Positions 45,081 to 53,626 of a stretch of 64,000 nt of DNA are shown here, piece by piece. The DNA comes from Megasphaera_A sueciensis. Its GTDB lineage: Bacteria; Bacillota; Negativicutes; Veillonellales; Megasphaeraceae. The notes beneath the pieces were generated by a model. That model was not told where the DNA came from and searched no databases. It saw nothing but the letters and a program-made list of their open reading frames with translations. The stretch lies in NCBI RefSeq assembly GCF_050219315.1, contig NZ_CP116939.1, forward strand, positions 1 to 64,000. The letters run 5' to 3'. The translations under genes and the position numbers were made by a program. Position 1 is the stretch's first letter. Each line of letters begins with the position of its first letter.

Positions 45081-45636
45081 TAAACGAACAATTGTCGTAG
45101 CGATACTGCTAGTTTGTTTCTCCTGCGGGTATTTTTACACATGGAAAGATGCGTTGATGAGAGAAATAGCATATCCTTTGCAATATGATTATATGGTTCG
45201 GTATTATTCCTATGAAAATCATGTACAACCTGCTTTAGTGGCGGCGGTTATTCTGGCAGAAAGCAAGTTCAAGGAAGATGCCTCTTCTAAGCGGGGAGCT
45301 AACGGTTTGATGCAGATTATGCCAGAAACCGGCATATGGATTGCAGAACAGATGGGAATGAAGAATTTTACCCCCGATAAACTCAGAGATGTACGGACTA
45401 ATGTTAAAATGGGTACATGGTATTTGGCATATTTGCTGAGGGAATTTGACGGCAATCAAGTATTAGCATTGGCAGCGTATAATGCTGGGCGAGGCCATGT
45501 CGACAGTTGGATAAGCAAGTATGGATGGAAAAAAGATTTTTCGGAAATTGAAAAAATACCCTTTTCAGAAACTAGAGAATATGTTAAAGTGGTATTGCAA
45601 AATGAAGAGCAGTACAAGAAATTATATGATTTTTAG
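45058..45636 (+). CDS. Membrane-anchored lytic transglycosylase
   Basis: A 192-residue SLT-type murein transglycosylase. One N-terminal hydrophobic segment (residues 11-27) should anchor or export it to the periplasm. The catalytic Glu is E68 in VILAESKF, followed by RGANGLMQIMP and the ALAAYNAGRGHV motif. It overlaps the end of coaE by 23 bases, with GGGGGAGGG before ATG 45058 (TTG 45061 possible). A periplasmic enzyme of this type fits a two-membrane Firmicute. Confidence 0.92.
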   Translation: MLRQKRNNKRTIVVAILLVCFSCGYFYTWKDALMREIAYPLQYDYMVRYYSYENHVQPALVAAVILAESKFKEDASSKRGANGLMQIMPETGIWIAEQMGMKNFTPDKLRDVRTNVKMGTWYLAYLLREFDGNQVLALAAYNAGRGHVDSWISKYGWKKDFSEIEKIPFSETREYVKVVLQNEEQYKKLYDF

Positions 45637-45644
45637 TTCATTAT

Positions 45645-45730
45645 GCGGTTGTGGCGGAATGGCAGACGCGCTGTCTTCAGGTGGCAGTGATCTTTCGATC
45701 GTGTGGGTTCAAGTCCCACCAACCGCACCA
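45645..45730 (+). tRNA. tRNA-Leu (anticodon CAG)
   Basis: The 86 bases fold as a class II tRNA: acceptor GCGGTTG/CAACCGC, a D arm, and anticodon stem CTGTC/GGCAG with loop TTCAGGT (CAG at 45678-45680). A long variable arm GATC-TTTC-GATC follows, then T arm GTGGG-TTCAAGT-CCCAC. The discriminator A and the CCA end are encoded. It reads CUG codons. Confidence 0.97.
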
Positions 45731-45740
45731 CTATTTTACT

Positions 45741-46418
45741 ATGGATAATGTATTGACTGAACGTATACGACAATGGAATATAACTTCCGTTCTCCCACTC
45801 CGTGTGGGAGATTTTAAATTGACAGAAGAATTTAGAATGATAACGGAAGATGGACACGATAAGGAATTTATTATTTTTTCTTATCAAGATTCCCGCAATG
45901 GGTGGTCCGTACGTGCAACTTTCAATCCGGTTTCGGAAGAATATGCGGTACGTACTGATATTTGCATGCTGGAATTTGCTCTTATTGAATTTATTACGGG
46001 AGATTTTGATGTATTTACACATATGGTAGAAAAACGTCTTCCTCAGTTGATTCAATGCTATTATGTGAACCGATCGGCTAATTTTACCGTTATTTTTAAA
46101 AATAAGGGAATAGCTGCCGTTAATTGGGAGGAACTCCTTCCAAAAGAATATAAAGGCTTTAAGCGGTTAATAGAGCCTTCTCAGGCAGTACGGATTATTA
46201 ATGGTTCGTACATGATTGTTTCTTATTATCAAAAAGAAACACGAAGTGGTTTATCTGTTATGTATAATATTCTGCGAGATGATTTTTTTGCGGAACAGCG
46301 AGTTCATAATTTTCCTAATCTAGTTCATGATTTTGATGGACATGATTTAAAAAAATTGGAAGTTTCTCTTGGTCAACATCTTACGTCTGTTTTAGATGGT
46401 ATACTAGCAGAGAGCTGA
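45741..46418 (+). CDS. Hypothetical protein directly behind tRNA-Leu
   Basis: A 226-residue soluble protein that I cannot place in a family. It mixes alpha and beta, with segments such as KEFIIFSYQDSRNGWSVRATF and a middle part naming a DxxTxM-like helix. ATG 45741 comes ten bases after the encoded CCA of the tRNA, with no Shine-Dalgarno. An earlier in-frame start would lie within the tRNA and is rejected. It is either leaderless after tRNA 3' processing or starts further inside. The next operon has its own promoter. Confidence 0.6.
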   Translation: MDNVLTERIRQWNITSVLPLRVGDFKLTEEFRMITEDGHDKEFIIFSYQDSRNGWSVRATFNPVSEEYAVRTDICMLEFALIEFITGDFDVFTHMVEKRLPQLIQCYYVNRSANFTVIFKNKGIAAVNWEELLPKEYKGFKRLIEPSQAVRIINGSYMIVSYYQKETRSGLSVMYNILRDDFFAEQRVHNFPNLVHDFDGHDLKKLEVSLGQHLTSVLDGILAES

Positions 46419-46441
46419 GCTGATTTAAAGGCTTTTCACTG

Positions 46442-46470
46442 TTGTCAGATGGGTATGATAGTGATATACT
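46442..46470 (+). promoter_or_regulatory. rimP-nusA-infB operon promoter
   Basis: TTGTCA at 46442-46447 and TATACT at 46465-46470 are spaced by 17 bases. Confidence 0.8.
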
Positions 46471-46491
46471 AAAAGTAATTAAGTTATTTTT

Positions 46492-46519
46492 TTGAGAGTG
46501 GGTGTAAACCCACTCTCAA
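46492..46519 (+). promoter_or_regulatory. Hairpin in the rimP leader
   Basis: TTGAGAGTGGGT-GTAA-ACCCACTCTCAA is a perfect 12-base stem in the 5' untranslated region. From memory, similar GAGAGTGGG hairpins precede rimP in many Firmicutes, so it may be a conserved leader element. A weak T run before it and none after argue against a plain terminator. Confidence 0.65.
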
Positions 46520-46557
46520 CTTTTACCCACACTATTTAGAAAGTACAGGGTGACAAA

Positions 46558-47019
46558 ATGAAGCGGGAAGAAATCGAAAAAATTGTAACGGAAGAAGTAG
46601 AACGGATTATTGCAGGCACACCATTAGAGTTGGTTGATGTGGAGTATGTGCGCGAAAAGAACTGGTATCTGCGAGTGTTTTTAGATAAAGAAGGCGGAAT
46701 TGATTTGGAAGACTGCCAGTTTGTTAGTGAAAAACTCAGCAAAATACTTGATATAAAAGATCCTATCATTGATAATTATCTGTTAGAGGTCTCTTCTCCT
46801 GGATTGGATCGCATCCTTAAAAAAGATTCGGATTTTATTCGTTATGAAGGGTGCATGGTAGACATTCATTTTTTTAAGGCGCATAAAAATACTAAGCTTC
46901 TTGTTGCGGAACTTGGTAAAAAGCAGGATAATGGAACACTTATAGTACGTGTGGACGGAATAGAAGAAATATTGAATACTGAAGAGATTTCTCAAATACG
47001 GCTGCATATTGATTTTTAG
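46558..47019 (+). CDS. rimP: Ribosome maturation factor RimP
   Basis: RimP assists 30S assembly. The 153-residue protein has the usual two domains, with LELVDVEYVREKNWYLRVFLDKEGGI and CQFVSEKLSKILD, then YLLEVSSPGLDR and a C-terminal beta domain. The Shine-Dalgarno is weak (GGTGA). It leads the rimP-nusA-ylxR-ylxQ-infB-rbfA-nrnA-truB-ribF operon. Confidence 0.95.
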   Translation: MKREEIEKIVTEEVERIIAGTPLELVDVEYVREKNWYLRVFLDKEGGIDLEDCQFVSEKLSKILDIKDPIIDNYLLEVSSPGLDRILKKDSDFIRYEGCMVDIHFFKAHKNTKLLVAELGKKQDNGTLIVRVDGIEEILNTEEISQIRLHIDF

Positions 47020-47034
47020 TTGGAGGTTATTAAC

Positions 47035-48180
47035 GTGAATAAAGAGTTACTAAGTGCCATTGAATATTTGTCTAAAGAAAAAAATGTATCTCCGGATGTT
47101 ATTTATGATTCGCTGGAAGCTGTCTTAATTACGGCGTATAAAAAGGAACCCGGAGCTAACGGCAATGCTGTTGTTACATTAAATCGCAATACCGGTGATT
47201 ATCGTATCATGGCACCTAAGACGGTCGTGGAAACTGTGGAAGATAAGGAAAACCAGATTTCATTGCAATTGGCCCGTAATATTGATAATGGATATGATAT
47301 AGATGATGTTGTCAATGTGGATGTAACACCGAAAAATTTTGGCCGGATTGCTGCTCAAGCAGCTAAACAGGTCATGATCCAGCGCTTGCGCGAAGCAGAA
47401 CGCAGTATTGTTTATGATGAATTTTCCAATCGTACGGATGATATCATAACCGGTATTATTCAACGCATCGAACAGAAAAACATTTATATTGATTTGGGGA
47501 AGGCGGAAGCCGTGCTTCCTGTTTCTGAACAAATTCCGACAGAGACGTATACGGTAGGACAACGAATCAAATGCTATGTTGTAGAAGTTCGTAAAACCAC
47601 TAAGGGAGCACAGATTCTTTTATCCCGCACCCATCCTGGACTTTTAAAACGATTGTTTGAATTAGAAGTACCTGAAATATATGATGGTGTCGTAGAATTG
47701 AAATCGGTTGCCCGTGAACCGGGGCGCCGGTCGAAAATTGCTGTTTATTCCCGTGATGAGAACGTTGATTCTGTAGGTGCTTGTGTAGGCCAAAAAGGGA
47801 TGCGCGTGCAGAATATTGTAACGGAATTGCAAAATGAAAAAATAGATATTGTAAAATGGGACGAAGACCCCGCGGTTTATATTGCGAATGCACTGAGTCC
47901 GGCACAAGTTATTTCTGTGACAGTAGATGAAAATGATAAATCTTCCAGTGTTGTTGTTCCCGACTATCAGCTATCCCTGGCTATCGGAAAGGCCGGGCAG
48001 AATGCCCGGTTGGCAGCAAAACTGACTAATTGGAAAATAGATATCAAAAGTGAGACGCAGGCAGGGCAGTTAGCATCTGCAAATAATGAAACAGGAACTA
48101 AAGATGTAATTGATGATTTGGATATAATGGGAGAAGCTGTGGTTCCAGCAGAATTGGCTGAAGAAAATATGAAATCATAG
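47035..48180 (+). CDS. nusA: Transcription termination/antitermination factor NusA
   Basis: A 381-residue NusA with the N-terminal polymerase-binding domain, an S1 domain (DDIITGIIQRIEQKNIYIDLG) and two KH domains (DSVGACVGQKGMRVQNI and LSLAIGKAGQNARLAAKLT). It lacks the C-terminal acidic repeats of E. coli NusA, as usual in Firmicutes. GTG 47035 lies eight bases after TTGGAGG; the TTG at 47020 is part of that site. Confidence 0.96.
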   Translation: MNKELLSAIEYLSKEKNVSPDVIYDSLEAVLITAYKKEPGANGNAVVTLNRNTGDYRIMAPKTVVETVEDKENQISLQLARNIDNGYDIDDVVNVDVTPKNFGRIAAQAAKQVMIQRLREAERSIVYDEFSNRTDDIITGIIQRIEQKNIYIDLGKAEAVLPVSEQIPTETYTVGQRIKCYVVEVRKTTKGAQILLSRTHPGLLKRLFELEVPEIYDGVVELKSVAREPGRRSKIAVYSRDENVDSVGACVGQKGMRVQNIVTELQNEKIDIVKWDEDPAVYIANALSPAQVISVTVDENDKSSSVVVPDYQLSLAIGKAGQNARLAAKLTNWKIDIKSETQAGQLASANNETGTKDVIDDLDIMGEAVVPAELAEENMKS

Positions 48181-48190
48181 GAGAAGAGCC

Positions 48191-48451
48191 ATGAAGAAAA
48201 AAAAGGTACCTTTGCGCATTTGTGTAGGCTGTCAGGAACCGAAAAATAAAAAAGAAATGATTCGTATTGTTCTTACACCGGAAGGCAATGTGGAAATTGA
48301 CAAGACAGGGAAAAAATCTGGTCGTGGTGCATATATCTGCGCAGCAAGTGAATGTTTGGAAAAAGCGTATAAGGAACATCGCTTGGAACGTTCTCTTAAG
48401 ACAAAGGTCTCTGATGAAATTTATGAAACGTTGAAACAGGAATTATTATGA
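48191..48451 (+). CDS. ylxR: YlxR family RNA-binding protein
   Basis: An 86-residue small basic protein with the family signature RICVGCQEPKNKKEMIRIV and KKSGRGAYIC. In Bacillus this protein (RnpM) binds and modulates RNase P. It lies between nusA and ylxQ, overlapping ylxQ by ATGA. Confidence 0.93.
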   Translation: MKKKKVPLRICVGCQEPKNKKEMIRIVLTPEGNVEIDKTGKKSGRGAYICAASECLEKAYKEHRLERSLKTKVSDEIYETLKQELL

Positions 48452-48762
48452 CACAAAAAGAACAGATTTTAAGTTTTTTAGGGTTAGCATATCGATCTCG
48501 CAGATTAGTTTGTGGAGATTTTGCTGCACAAAAGTATTTAAAACATCATACAGTTCCTCTTTTGTTTTTGGCATCGGACGGTGGTTCAGATAATGTTAAA
48601 AAATATCGGTATTTGTCGGAACAAAAGAAAATAACTGTTGTTGATATATTTACGAAAGAACAATTGGGCAGATCAATAGGAAAGGAAAGGCATGTAGTTG
48701 TCCTTTTAACTGATGCGGGATTTGCCGAGGCCATAGATAAAGTGTTAAAAACGATGGAGTAA
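48448..48762 (+). CDS. ylxQ: YlxQ, L7Ae-family ribosomal protein
   Basis: A 104-residue protein with the L7Ae/L30e fold that binds kink-turn RNA. The motif FLGLAYRSRRLVCGD is present near the N-terminus and DAGFAEAIDKVL near the end. The ATG overlaps the ylxR stop, so the two are translationally coupled. Confidence 0.88.
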   Translation: MTQKEQILSFLGLAYRSRRLVCGDFAAQKYLKHHTVPLLFLASDGGSDNVKKYRYLSEQKKITVVDIFTKEQLGRSIGKERHVVVLLTDAGFAEAIDKVLKTME

Positions 48763-48779
48763 CATAAGGGGGTAACTAG

Positions 48780-51416
48780 ATGACGAAACGAGTATTTGAA
48801 GTAGCACGGGAATTAGGTGTAGAAACCAAAACCGTCATCAAAACACTGCAGGATAATAATATTAAGGTTGGTAACTTCAGCGGTGTTGATGATCATGCAA
48901 AAGCCATATTGAAGAGGACTTTTGCACCTAAAAAGCAGGAACAAAGGGAAACGGTACGGGCGGCAGTTCCAAAACATACTAAAAACACATATAATAATGC
49001 GGCTCAACAGACTACTAATAAAGGAAACGTACCGCGGCGGGAAGGAAACGATCAAGGCGAACGGCAGCATTCCAGCCATTCTTCGCATTTAGAAACAACC
49101 GTTAAAAGCGGTATACAACAGAAAAAGTCCAGAATATCTACCGGATCGACACGGGATCATGACAACCGGGATAATAAAAAGAAATTCTCTAATTCGCAAA
49201 ATCAACAGCACCGCGATGGAAAATTTACCAATTCAGGTGGTCAGCGTCAGAACAGTCAGGGTACTCAAAAAAATGACAATAGAGGAAAGCAGCACCCCGA
49301 TACTCGTAACGGGCAGACTACGAACAGTCAAAACAGTCAGCACCGGGAAGGCAACAGCCAACCTTCCAGACAACAAGGCAATGGTCAGGCCGCTAAGCAG
49401 GGAAGTAATAAACGCACAAAATATTTTGCCCGCCCTCAGCAAAATAACGATGCACACAATAATCACCACGATAAAAACAATAAACATACCCAGGCAACAG
49501 GCCATGACAATAAAAAAAATACATCAAACTCCAAAAACATCAATAGACCCCATACATTGTTATCCAACGTTTTAAATAAAAACAAAAATAAGAATAAAGG
49601 CCATAGAAGCATACAGCATGGCCAGCGCGAAGGGTTTACTATGAACGCAGAAACAATGAAAAAAAAGAAATATCCCACCACTCTTGAAATAGGTGACAGC
49701 ATTACTGTTAAAGATTTTGCGGAAAAGCTGGATCGTGAAGTCGGTGAGGTTATTAAAAAACTTTTGTTAGGCGGCATTATGGCAACAATCAATCAAGAAA
49801 TTGATTATGACACGGCAAGCCTTATTGCTGATGAATTTAATGTTTCCGTAACGAAAGCGGCACCGCCTGAAGATCCTACGGAAATCGAGGAAATTATTGA
49901 TCCGCCCGAGTCATTGAAGCTTCGTCCTCCTGTTGTTACTATTATGGGGCATGTCGATCATGGTAAGACCAGTCTTCTCGATGCCATCCGCCAAACCAAT
50001 GTAACCAGCCATGAAGCCGGGGGCATTACACAGCATATCGGCGCATATCAGGTTCGTTATAATGGCAAAAAAATTGTATTTATGGATACGCCGGGGCATG
50101 AAGCGTTTACCGCTATGCGTGCTCGTGGGGCGCAGGTTACAGACATTGCTGTTCTTGTTGTTGCAGCGGATGATGGCGTTATGCCGCAGACGATTGAATC
50201 TATTAATCATGCTAAGTCGGCGGGTGTCCCTGTTATTGTAGCTATCAATAAAATTGATAAGGAAGGGGCCAATCCTTCGCAGGTTATGCAGCAATTAACG
50301 GAATATGGTCTAGTTGGAGAAGAGTGGGGCGGGGATACTATCATGGTACCCGTTTCTGCACATAAAAAAATAGGTTTGGATGAACTGCTGGAAAATATTC
50401 TTGTTCTTGCTGAAGTATTGGATTTAAAAGCAAATCCCAATCGACCAGCACAAGGTGTTGTTATTGAAGCTAAACTTGATAAAGGCCGCGGTTCTATGGC
50501 GTCAGTCCTCATTCAAAAGGGAACACTTCATGTGGGGGATACGGTTATCGTTGGTACGTGTTACGGGAATGTCCGCGCCATGACCAATGAACGGGGAGAA
50601 CGCATGAAGAAGGCGGAACCATCTATACCTGTTGAGATTCTCGGCCTCAATGATGTTCCTGAAGCAGGGGATATCTTAAACGTAGTCGATGAAAAAACGG
50701 CACGCTCTGTAGCGGAAAAACGTATGGAAAAGAAACGTACATCTGAACTGCATCAGCATCAGAAGGTTACGCTGGATGATTTATTTAATCAGATACAGCA
50801 GGGAGAATTAAAAGAACTTTCCCTTATTGTTAAAGGGGACGTGCAAGGATCGGTGGAAGCTCTAAGCCAATCATTAGAAGGCATTAAGAGTGAAGAAGTA
50901 CGGATTACGATTGTCCATGCCGGTGTAGGAGCTATTACTGAATCGGATGTTATGCTGGCTTCGGCTTCCAATGCTCTCATTATAGGGTTTAATGTTCGAC
51001 CGGATGCGGCGGCGCGTAAGATGGCTGAACATGAGCATGTAGATTTGCGTACCTATCGGGTTATTTATGATGCCATTAATGATGTAGAAGCGGCTATGAA
51101 AGGGATGCTCGAAAAGAAAATGGAAGAAAAGGTGCTGGGACGTGCTCAAGTAAGAAAAGTTATTACCACACCGAAGGTCATTGTTGCTGGTTCTTACGTA
51201 ACGGAAGGTAAAATGTCCAGCAGTGCAAAAATACGTTTGATTCGCAATGGAATCGTGGTTCATGAAGGGGAGGTAGATTCTCTTCGCCGTTTCAAGGACG
51301 ATGTTAAAGAAGTTCAGGAAGGCTATGAATGTGGTATAACGCTCGAAGGGTATCGCGATGTTAAAGAAGGCGATGAAATGGAAGCGTATATTATGGTTGA
51401 AGTTGAGACGGAATAA
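48780..51416 (+). CDS. infB: Translation initiation factor IF-2
   Basis: An 878-residue GTPase that places initiator tRNA on the 30S subunit. The G domain begins with GHVDHGKTS near residue 390, followed by DTPGHEAF and NKID. Domains II to IV are complete. The N-terminal IF2N helices (about 1-50 and 300-360) are separated by a region of about 240 residues very rich in Asn, Gln, His, Lys and Ser with little hydrophobic content. That linker differs in composition from the Lys/Glu/Ala type seen in many bacteria. Confidence 0.96.
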   Translation: MTKRVFEVARELGVETKTVIKTLQDNNIKVGNFSGVDDHAKAILKRTFAPKKQEQRETVRAAVPKHTKNTYNNAAQQTTNKGNVPRREGNDQGERQHSSHSSHLETTVKSGIQQKKSRISTGSTRDHDNRDNKKKFSNSQNQQHRDGKFTNSGGQRQNSQGTQKNDNRGKQHPDTRNGQTTNSQNSQHREGNSQPSRQQGNGQAAKQGSNKRTKYFARPQQNNDAHNNHHDKNNKHTQATGHDNKKNTSNSKNINRPHTLLSNVLNKNKNKNKGHRSIQHGQREGFTMNAETMKKKKYPTTLEIGDSITVKDFAEKLDREVGEVIKKLLLGGIMATINQEIDYDTASLIADEFNVSVTKAAPPEDPTEIEEIIDPPESLKLRPPVVTIMGHVDHGKTSLLDAIRQTNVTSHEAGGITQHIGAYQVRYNGKKIVFMDTPGHEAFTAMRARGAQVTDIAVLVVAADDGVMPQTIESINHAKSAGVPVIVAINKIDKEGANPSQVMQQLTEYGLVGEEWGGDTIMVPVSAHKKIGLDELLENILVLAEVLDLKANPNRPAQGVVIEAKLDKGRGSMASVLIQKGTLHVGDTVIVGTCYGNVRAMTNERGERMKKAEPSIPVEILGLNDVPEAGDILNVVDEKTARSVAEKRMEKKRTSELHQHQKVTLDDLFNQIQQGELKELSLIVKGDVQGSVEALSQSLEGIKSEEVRITIVHAGVGAITESDVMLASASNALIIGFNVRPDAAARKMAEHEHVDLRTYRVIYDAINDVEAAMKGMLEKKMEEKVLGRAQVRKVITTPKVIVAGSYVTEGKMSSSAKIRLIRNGIVVHEGEVDSLRRFKDDVKEVQEGYECGITLEGYRDVKEGDEMEAYIMVEVETE

Positions 51417-51433
51417 AGTGAGGAAAAGCAATT

Positions 51434-51781
51434 ATGGGAGAAATGCGAGTACGAAAAATCCAAGAGTTTATCAAGCAAGAAGTCTCTAATATACTCCTTA
51501 AGGAATTAAAGGATCCGCGGATAGGGTTCGTTACTGTTACAGATGCCAAAATTACGGGGGATTTACGGGAAGCTACGGTTTATGTAAGTTTGTTTGGTGA
51601 TGAAAAGCAGAAAAAAGATACGTTAACGGCTTTAAAAAGTGCGAATGGATATATTCGTTCCGAAGTAGGAAAGCGGTTAAAAATCCGTTATTCGCCAGAA
51701 ATTCAATTTAAAGAAGATCAATCTTTGGATTATGGCATAAAAATCGATAAAATTTTGAAAGATATAGAAAAGAAGGATTGA
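51434..51781 (+). CDS. rbfA: Ribosome-binding factor A
   Basis: A 115-residue KH-fold protein needed for late 30S maturation and cold adaptation. Motifs include VRKIQEFIKQEVSNILLKELKDPRIGF and LREATVYVS. GAGG lies before the ATG. It follows infB by 17 bases. Confidence 0.95.
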   Translation: MGEMRVRKIQEFIKQEVSNILLKELKDPRIGFVTVTDAKITGDLREATVYVSLFGDEKQKKDTLTALKSANGYIRSEVGKRLKIRYSPEIQFKEDQSLDYGIKIDKILKDIEKKD

Positions 51782-51789
51782 CGGACTAT

Positions 51790-52734
51790 ATGGAAATCTC
51801 ATCTGAAGGAATTAAATCTCTTCTGGAGCACTATGATAATGTTATGCTAACGGCACATGTCAATCCAGATGGAGATGCGATTGGATCATTAGTTGCTTTG
51901 CGTGAATGGCTGGCACTTTTGGGGAAAAAAGTCATTATTGCTATTGATGATACTATAGAAGATAAGTTTCTCTTTTTGCAAGGTGTGGATCAAATCGTTA
52001 AACCGGAAACTGTTGTAACCGATGATTCATGGTTGACCGTTATTCTTGATGCTACCGCAGTGGAAAGGATTGGTTCTGCTGCGCAATGTATCAAGGGAAA
52101 TGTATTGAATATCGATCATCATATTTCCAATGAGCATTTTGCTGATTATGAATATATTCGGGCTGATTTTGCTGCAACAGGAGAAATATTAACAGATTTA
52201 TTTCAGCGCTGGGATGTTTTGATTACGGATTCTATGGCAAATGCTTTATATTTAGCGATTGCTACAGATTGTGGTTTCTTTAAATTCAGCAATACAACAG
52301 GACATACACTCCGGATGGCAGCGGATCTTTTGGATGCCGGGGCAAAGCCTAATCATATTTCAGAACATTTAGAAGAACGCTCATTGGTTAAATTGCGTGC
52401 TATTTCTGAAGTATTGAAACATATTGAATTATTTGCGAATAATCGTATTTCCGGGATTACTTTCGATACAGAATTGTTAAAGTTTACAGGTGAACATACG
52501 GGTGGATATATTGATTATGCCCGCTCAGTTAAGGGAACAGAAGTAGCCTTTACGATTAAATATATCAAAGATAAAGAGTCTCGGGTCAGTTTACGTTCGA
52601 AAAGTGTGGATGTAAATTCCATTGCAGCGGTATTTGGCGGTGGTGGGCATATACGGGCTGCCGGCTGCACGATTAATATGAATTTATTGGATGCGAAAAA
52701 GCATCTTGTGAAGGAACTCTTGAAGGCTCTATGA
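51790..52734 (+). CDS. nrnA: DHH/DHHA1 phosphoesterase, NrnA-type
   Basis: A 314-residue oligoribonuclease / pAp phosphatase family enzyme. The DHH-family metal motifs are present as HVNPDGDAIGS, ILDAT and NIDHHISNEHFADY, and the DHHA1 domain ends in FGGGGHIRAAGC. Firmicutes without Orn use NrnA to clear nano-RNA. I chose ATG 51790; the TTG at 51778, overlapping the rbfA stop, is an alternative. Confidence 0.92.
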   Translation: MEISSEGIKSLLEHYDNVMLTAHVNPDGDAIGSLVALREWLALLGKKVIIAIDDTIEDKFLFLQGVDQIVKPETVVTDDSWLTVILDATAVERIGSAAQCIKGNVLNIDHHISNEHFADYEYIRADFAATGEILTDLFQRWDVLITDSMANALYLAIATDCGFFKFSNTTGHTLRMAADLLDAGAKPNHISEHLEERSLVKLRAISEVLKHIELFANNRISGITFDTELLKFTGEHTGGYIDYARSVKGTEVAFTIKYIKDKESRVSLRSKSVDVNSIAAVFGGGGHIRAAGCTINMNLLDAKKHLVKELLKAL

Positions 52735-53615
52735 AAAATGGAATTTTAAATGTATTAAAACCTACAGGAATGTCCAGCCATGATATTATTGGCCAAATCC
52801 GCCGTATCTATTCTATGAAAAAAGTTGGACATGCGGGGACTCTCGATCCGTTGGCAGCAGGCGTTTTGCCTGTGTATTTAGGACAGGCGACGCGGCTTAT
52901 CGAATATGGTGGCAACGAGATCAAAACATATCATGCGGAGTTTCTATTTGGCTTAGCAACAGATACGGAAGATATTACAGGAACTGTTGTTGCCCAAGGG
53001 ATAATTCCAGATATGGATGCGGCTATGTTAAATACCTGGTTGCAGGAACGGTTTGTCGGGGATATGGAACAAAGGCCGTCGCAGTATTCTGCGGTCAATA
53101 TTAATGGTGTTAAAGCGTATAAACTGGCCCGGCAGCATCAGCAGTTTACATTGCCAAACAGACGGGTCACTATTTTTGAGATTCGTCTGTTGCAATATCA
53201 TCGTGGCCGGGGACTTATATCTGTTACTTGTTCTAAAGGTACATACATGCGTTCCTTGGTTCGTGATATAGGTGAATCGCTGGGAACGTGTGCCGTCATG
53301 TCCTATTTAGTCAGGATTAAAGCGGGACTGTTTGATATTGATGATGCGGTAACATTGGAAACTTTGGAAAAGGATCCTGTACGGTATATATTACCTAGTG
53401 ATATGGGAATACAACAGATGACACGGATTAATTTACCATTGGAAGAATGTCAATTTCTTCTGCAAGGGCGGGCAGTGTCTTTTGCCGGACGAAATTTTGA
53501 AGAGGGTGTGCCTTTGCGCATATATGGTCCTGGGGAGATATTAGTGGGCATTGGCTGTTTTAATAAAGAGCATCATATTATACGACCCCATAAAATGTTT
53601 ACGGGAGTATTGTGA
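52731..53615 (+). CDS. truB: tRNA pseudouridine-55 synthase
   Basis: TruB makes pseudouridine 55 in the T arm of tRNAs. The 294-residue protein has LNVLKPTGMSSHDI and the catalytic GHAGTLDPLAAGVLPVYLG (Asp in GTLDP). The ATG overlaps the nrnA stop (ATGA). A C-terminal PUA-like part is present. Confidence 0.96.
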   Translation: MKNGILNVLKPTGMSSHDIIGQIRRIYSMKKVGHAGTLDPLAAGVLPVYLGQATRLIEYGGNEIKTYHAEFLFGLATDTEDITGTVVAQGIIPDMDAAMLNTWLQERFVGDMEQRPSQYSAVNINGVKAYKLARQHQQFTLPNRRVTIFEIRLLQYHRGRGLISVTCSKGTYMRSLVRDIGESLGTCAVMSYLVRIKAGLFDIDDAVTLETLEKDPVRYILPSDMGIQQMTRINLPLEECQFLLQGRAVSFAGRNFEEGVPLRIYGPGEILVGIGCFNKEHHIIRPHKMFTGVL

Positions 53616-53626
53616 GGTAACTGTAC

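Noticed and set aside
45521..45748. 75-codon plus-strand frame through the tRNA
   Set aside because: It covers the transglycosylase end and the whole tRNA; the frame is accidental.
45633..46055. 140-codon minus-strand frame
   Set aside because: It runs across the tRNA-Leu gene and the hypothetical gene, so coding is unlikely.
49159..49575. 138-codon frame in another phase of infB
   Set aside because: It arises from the low-complexity Asn/Gln linker region of infB and has no ribosome site.
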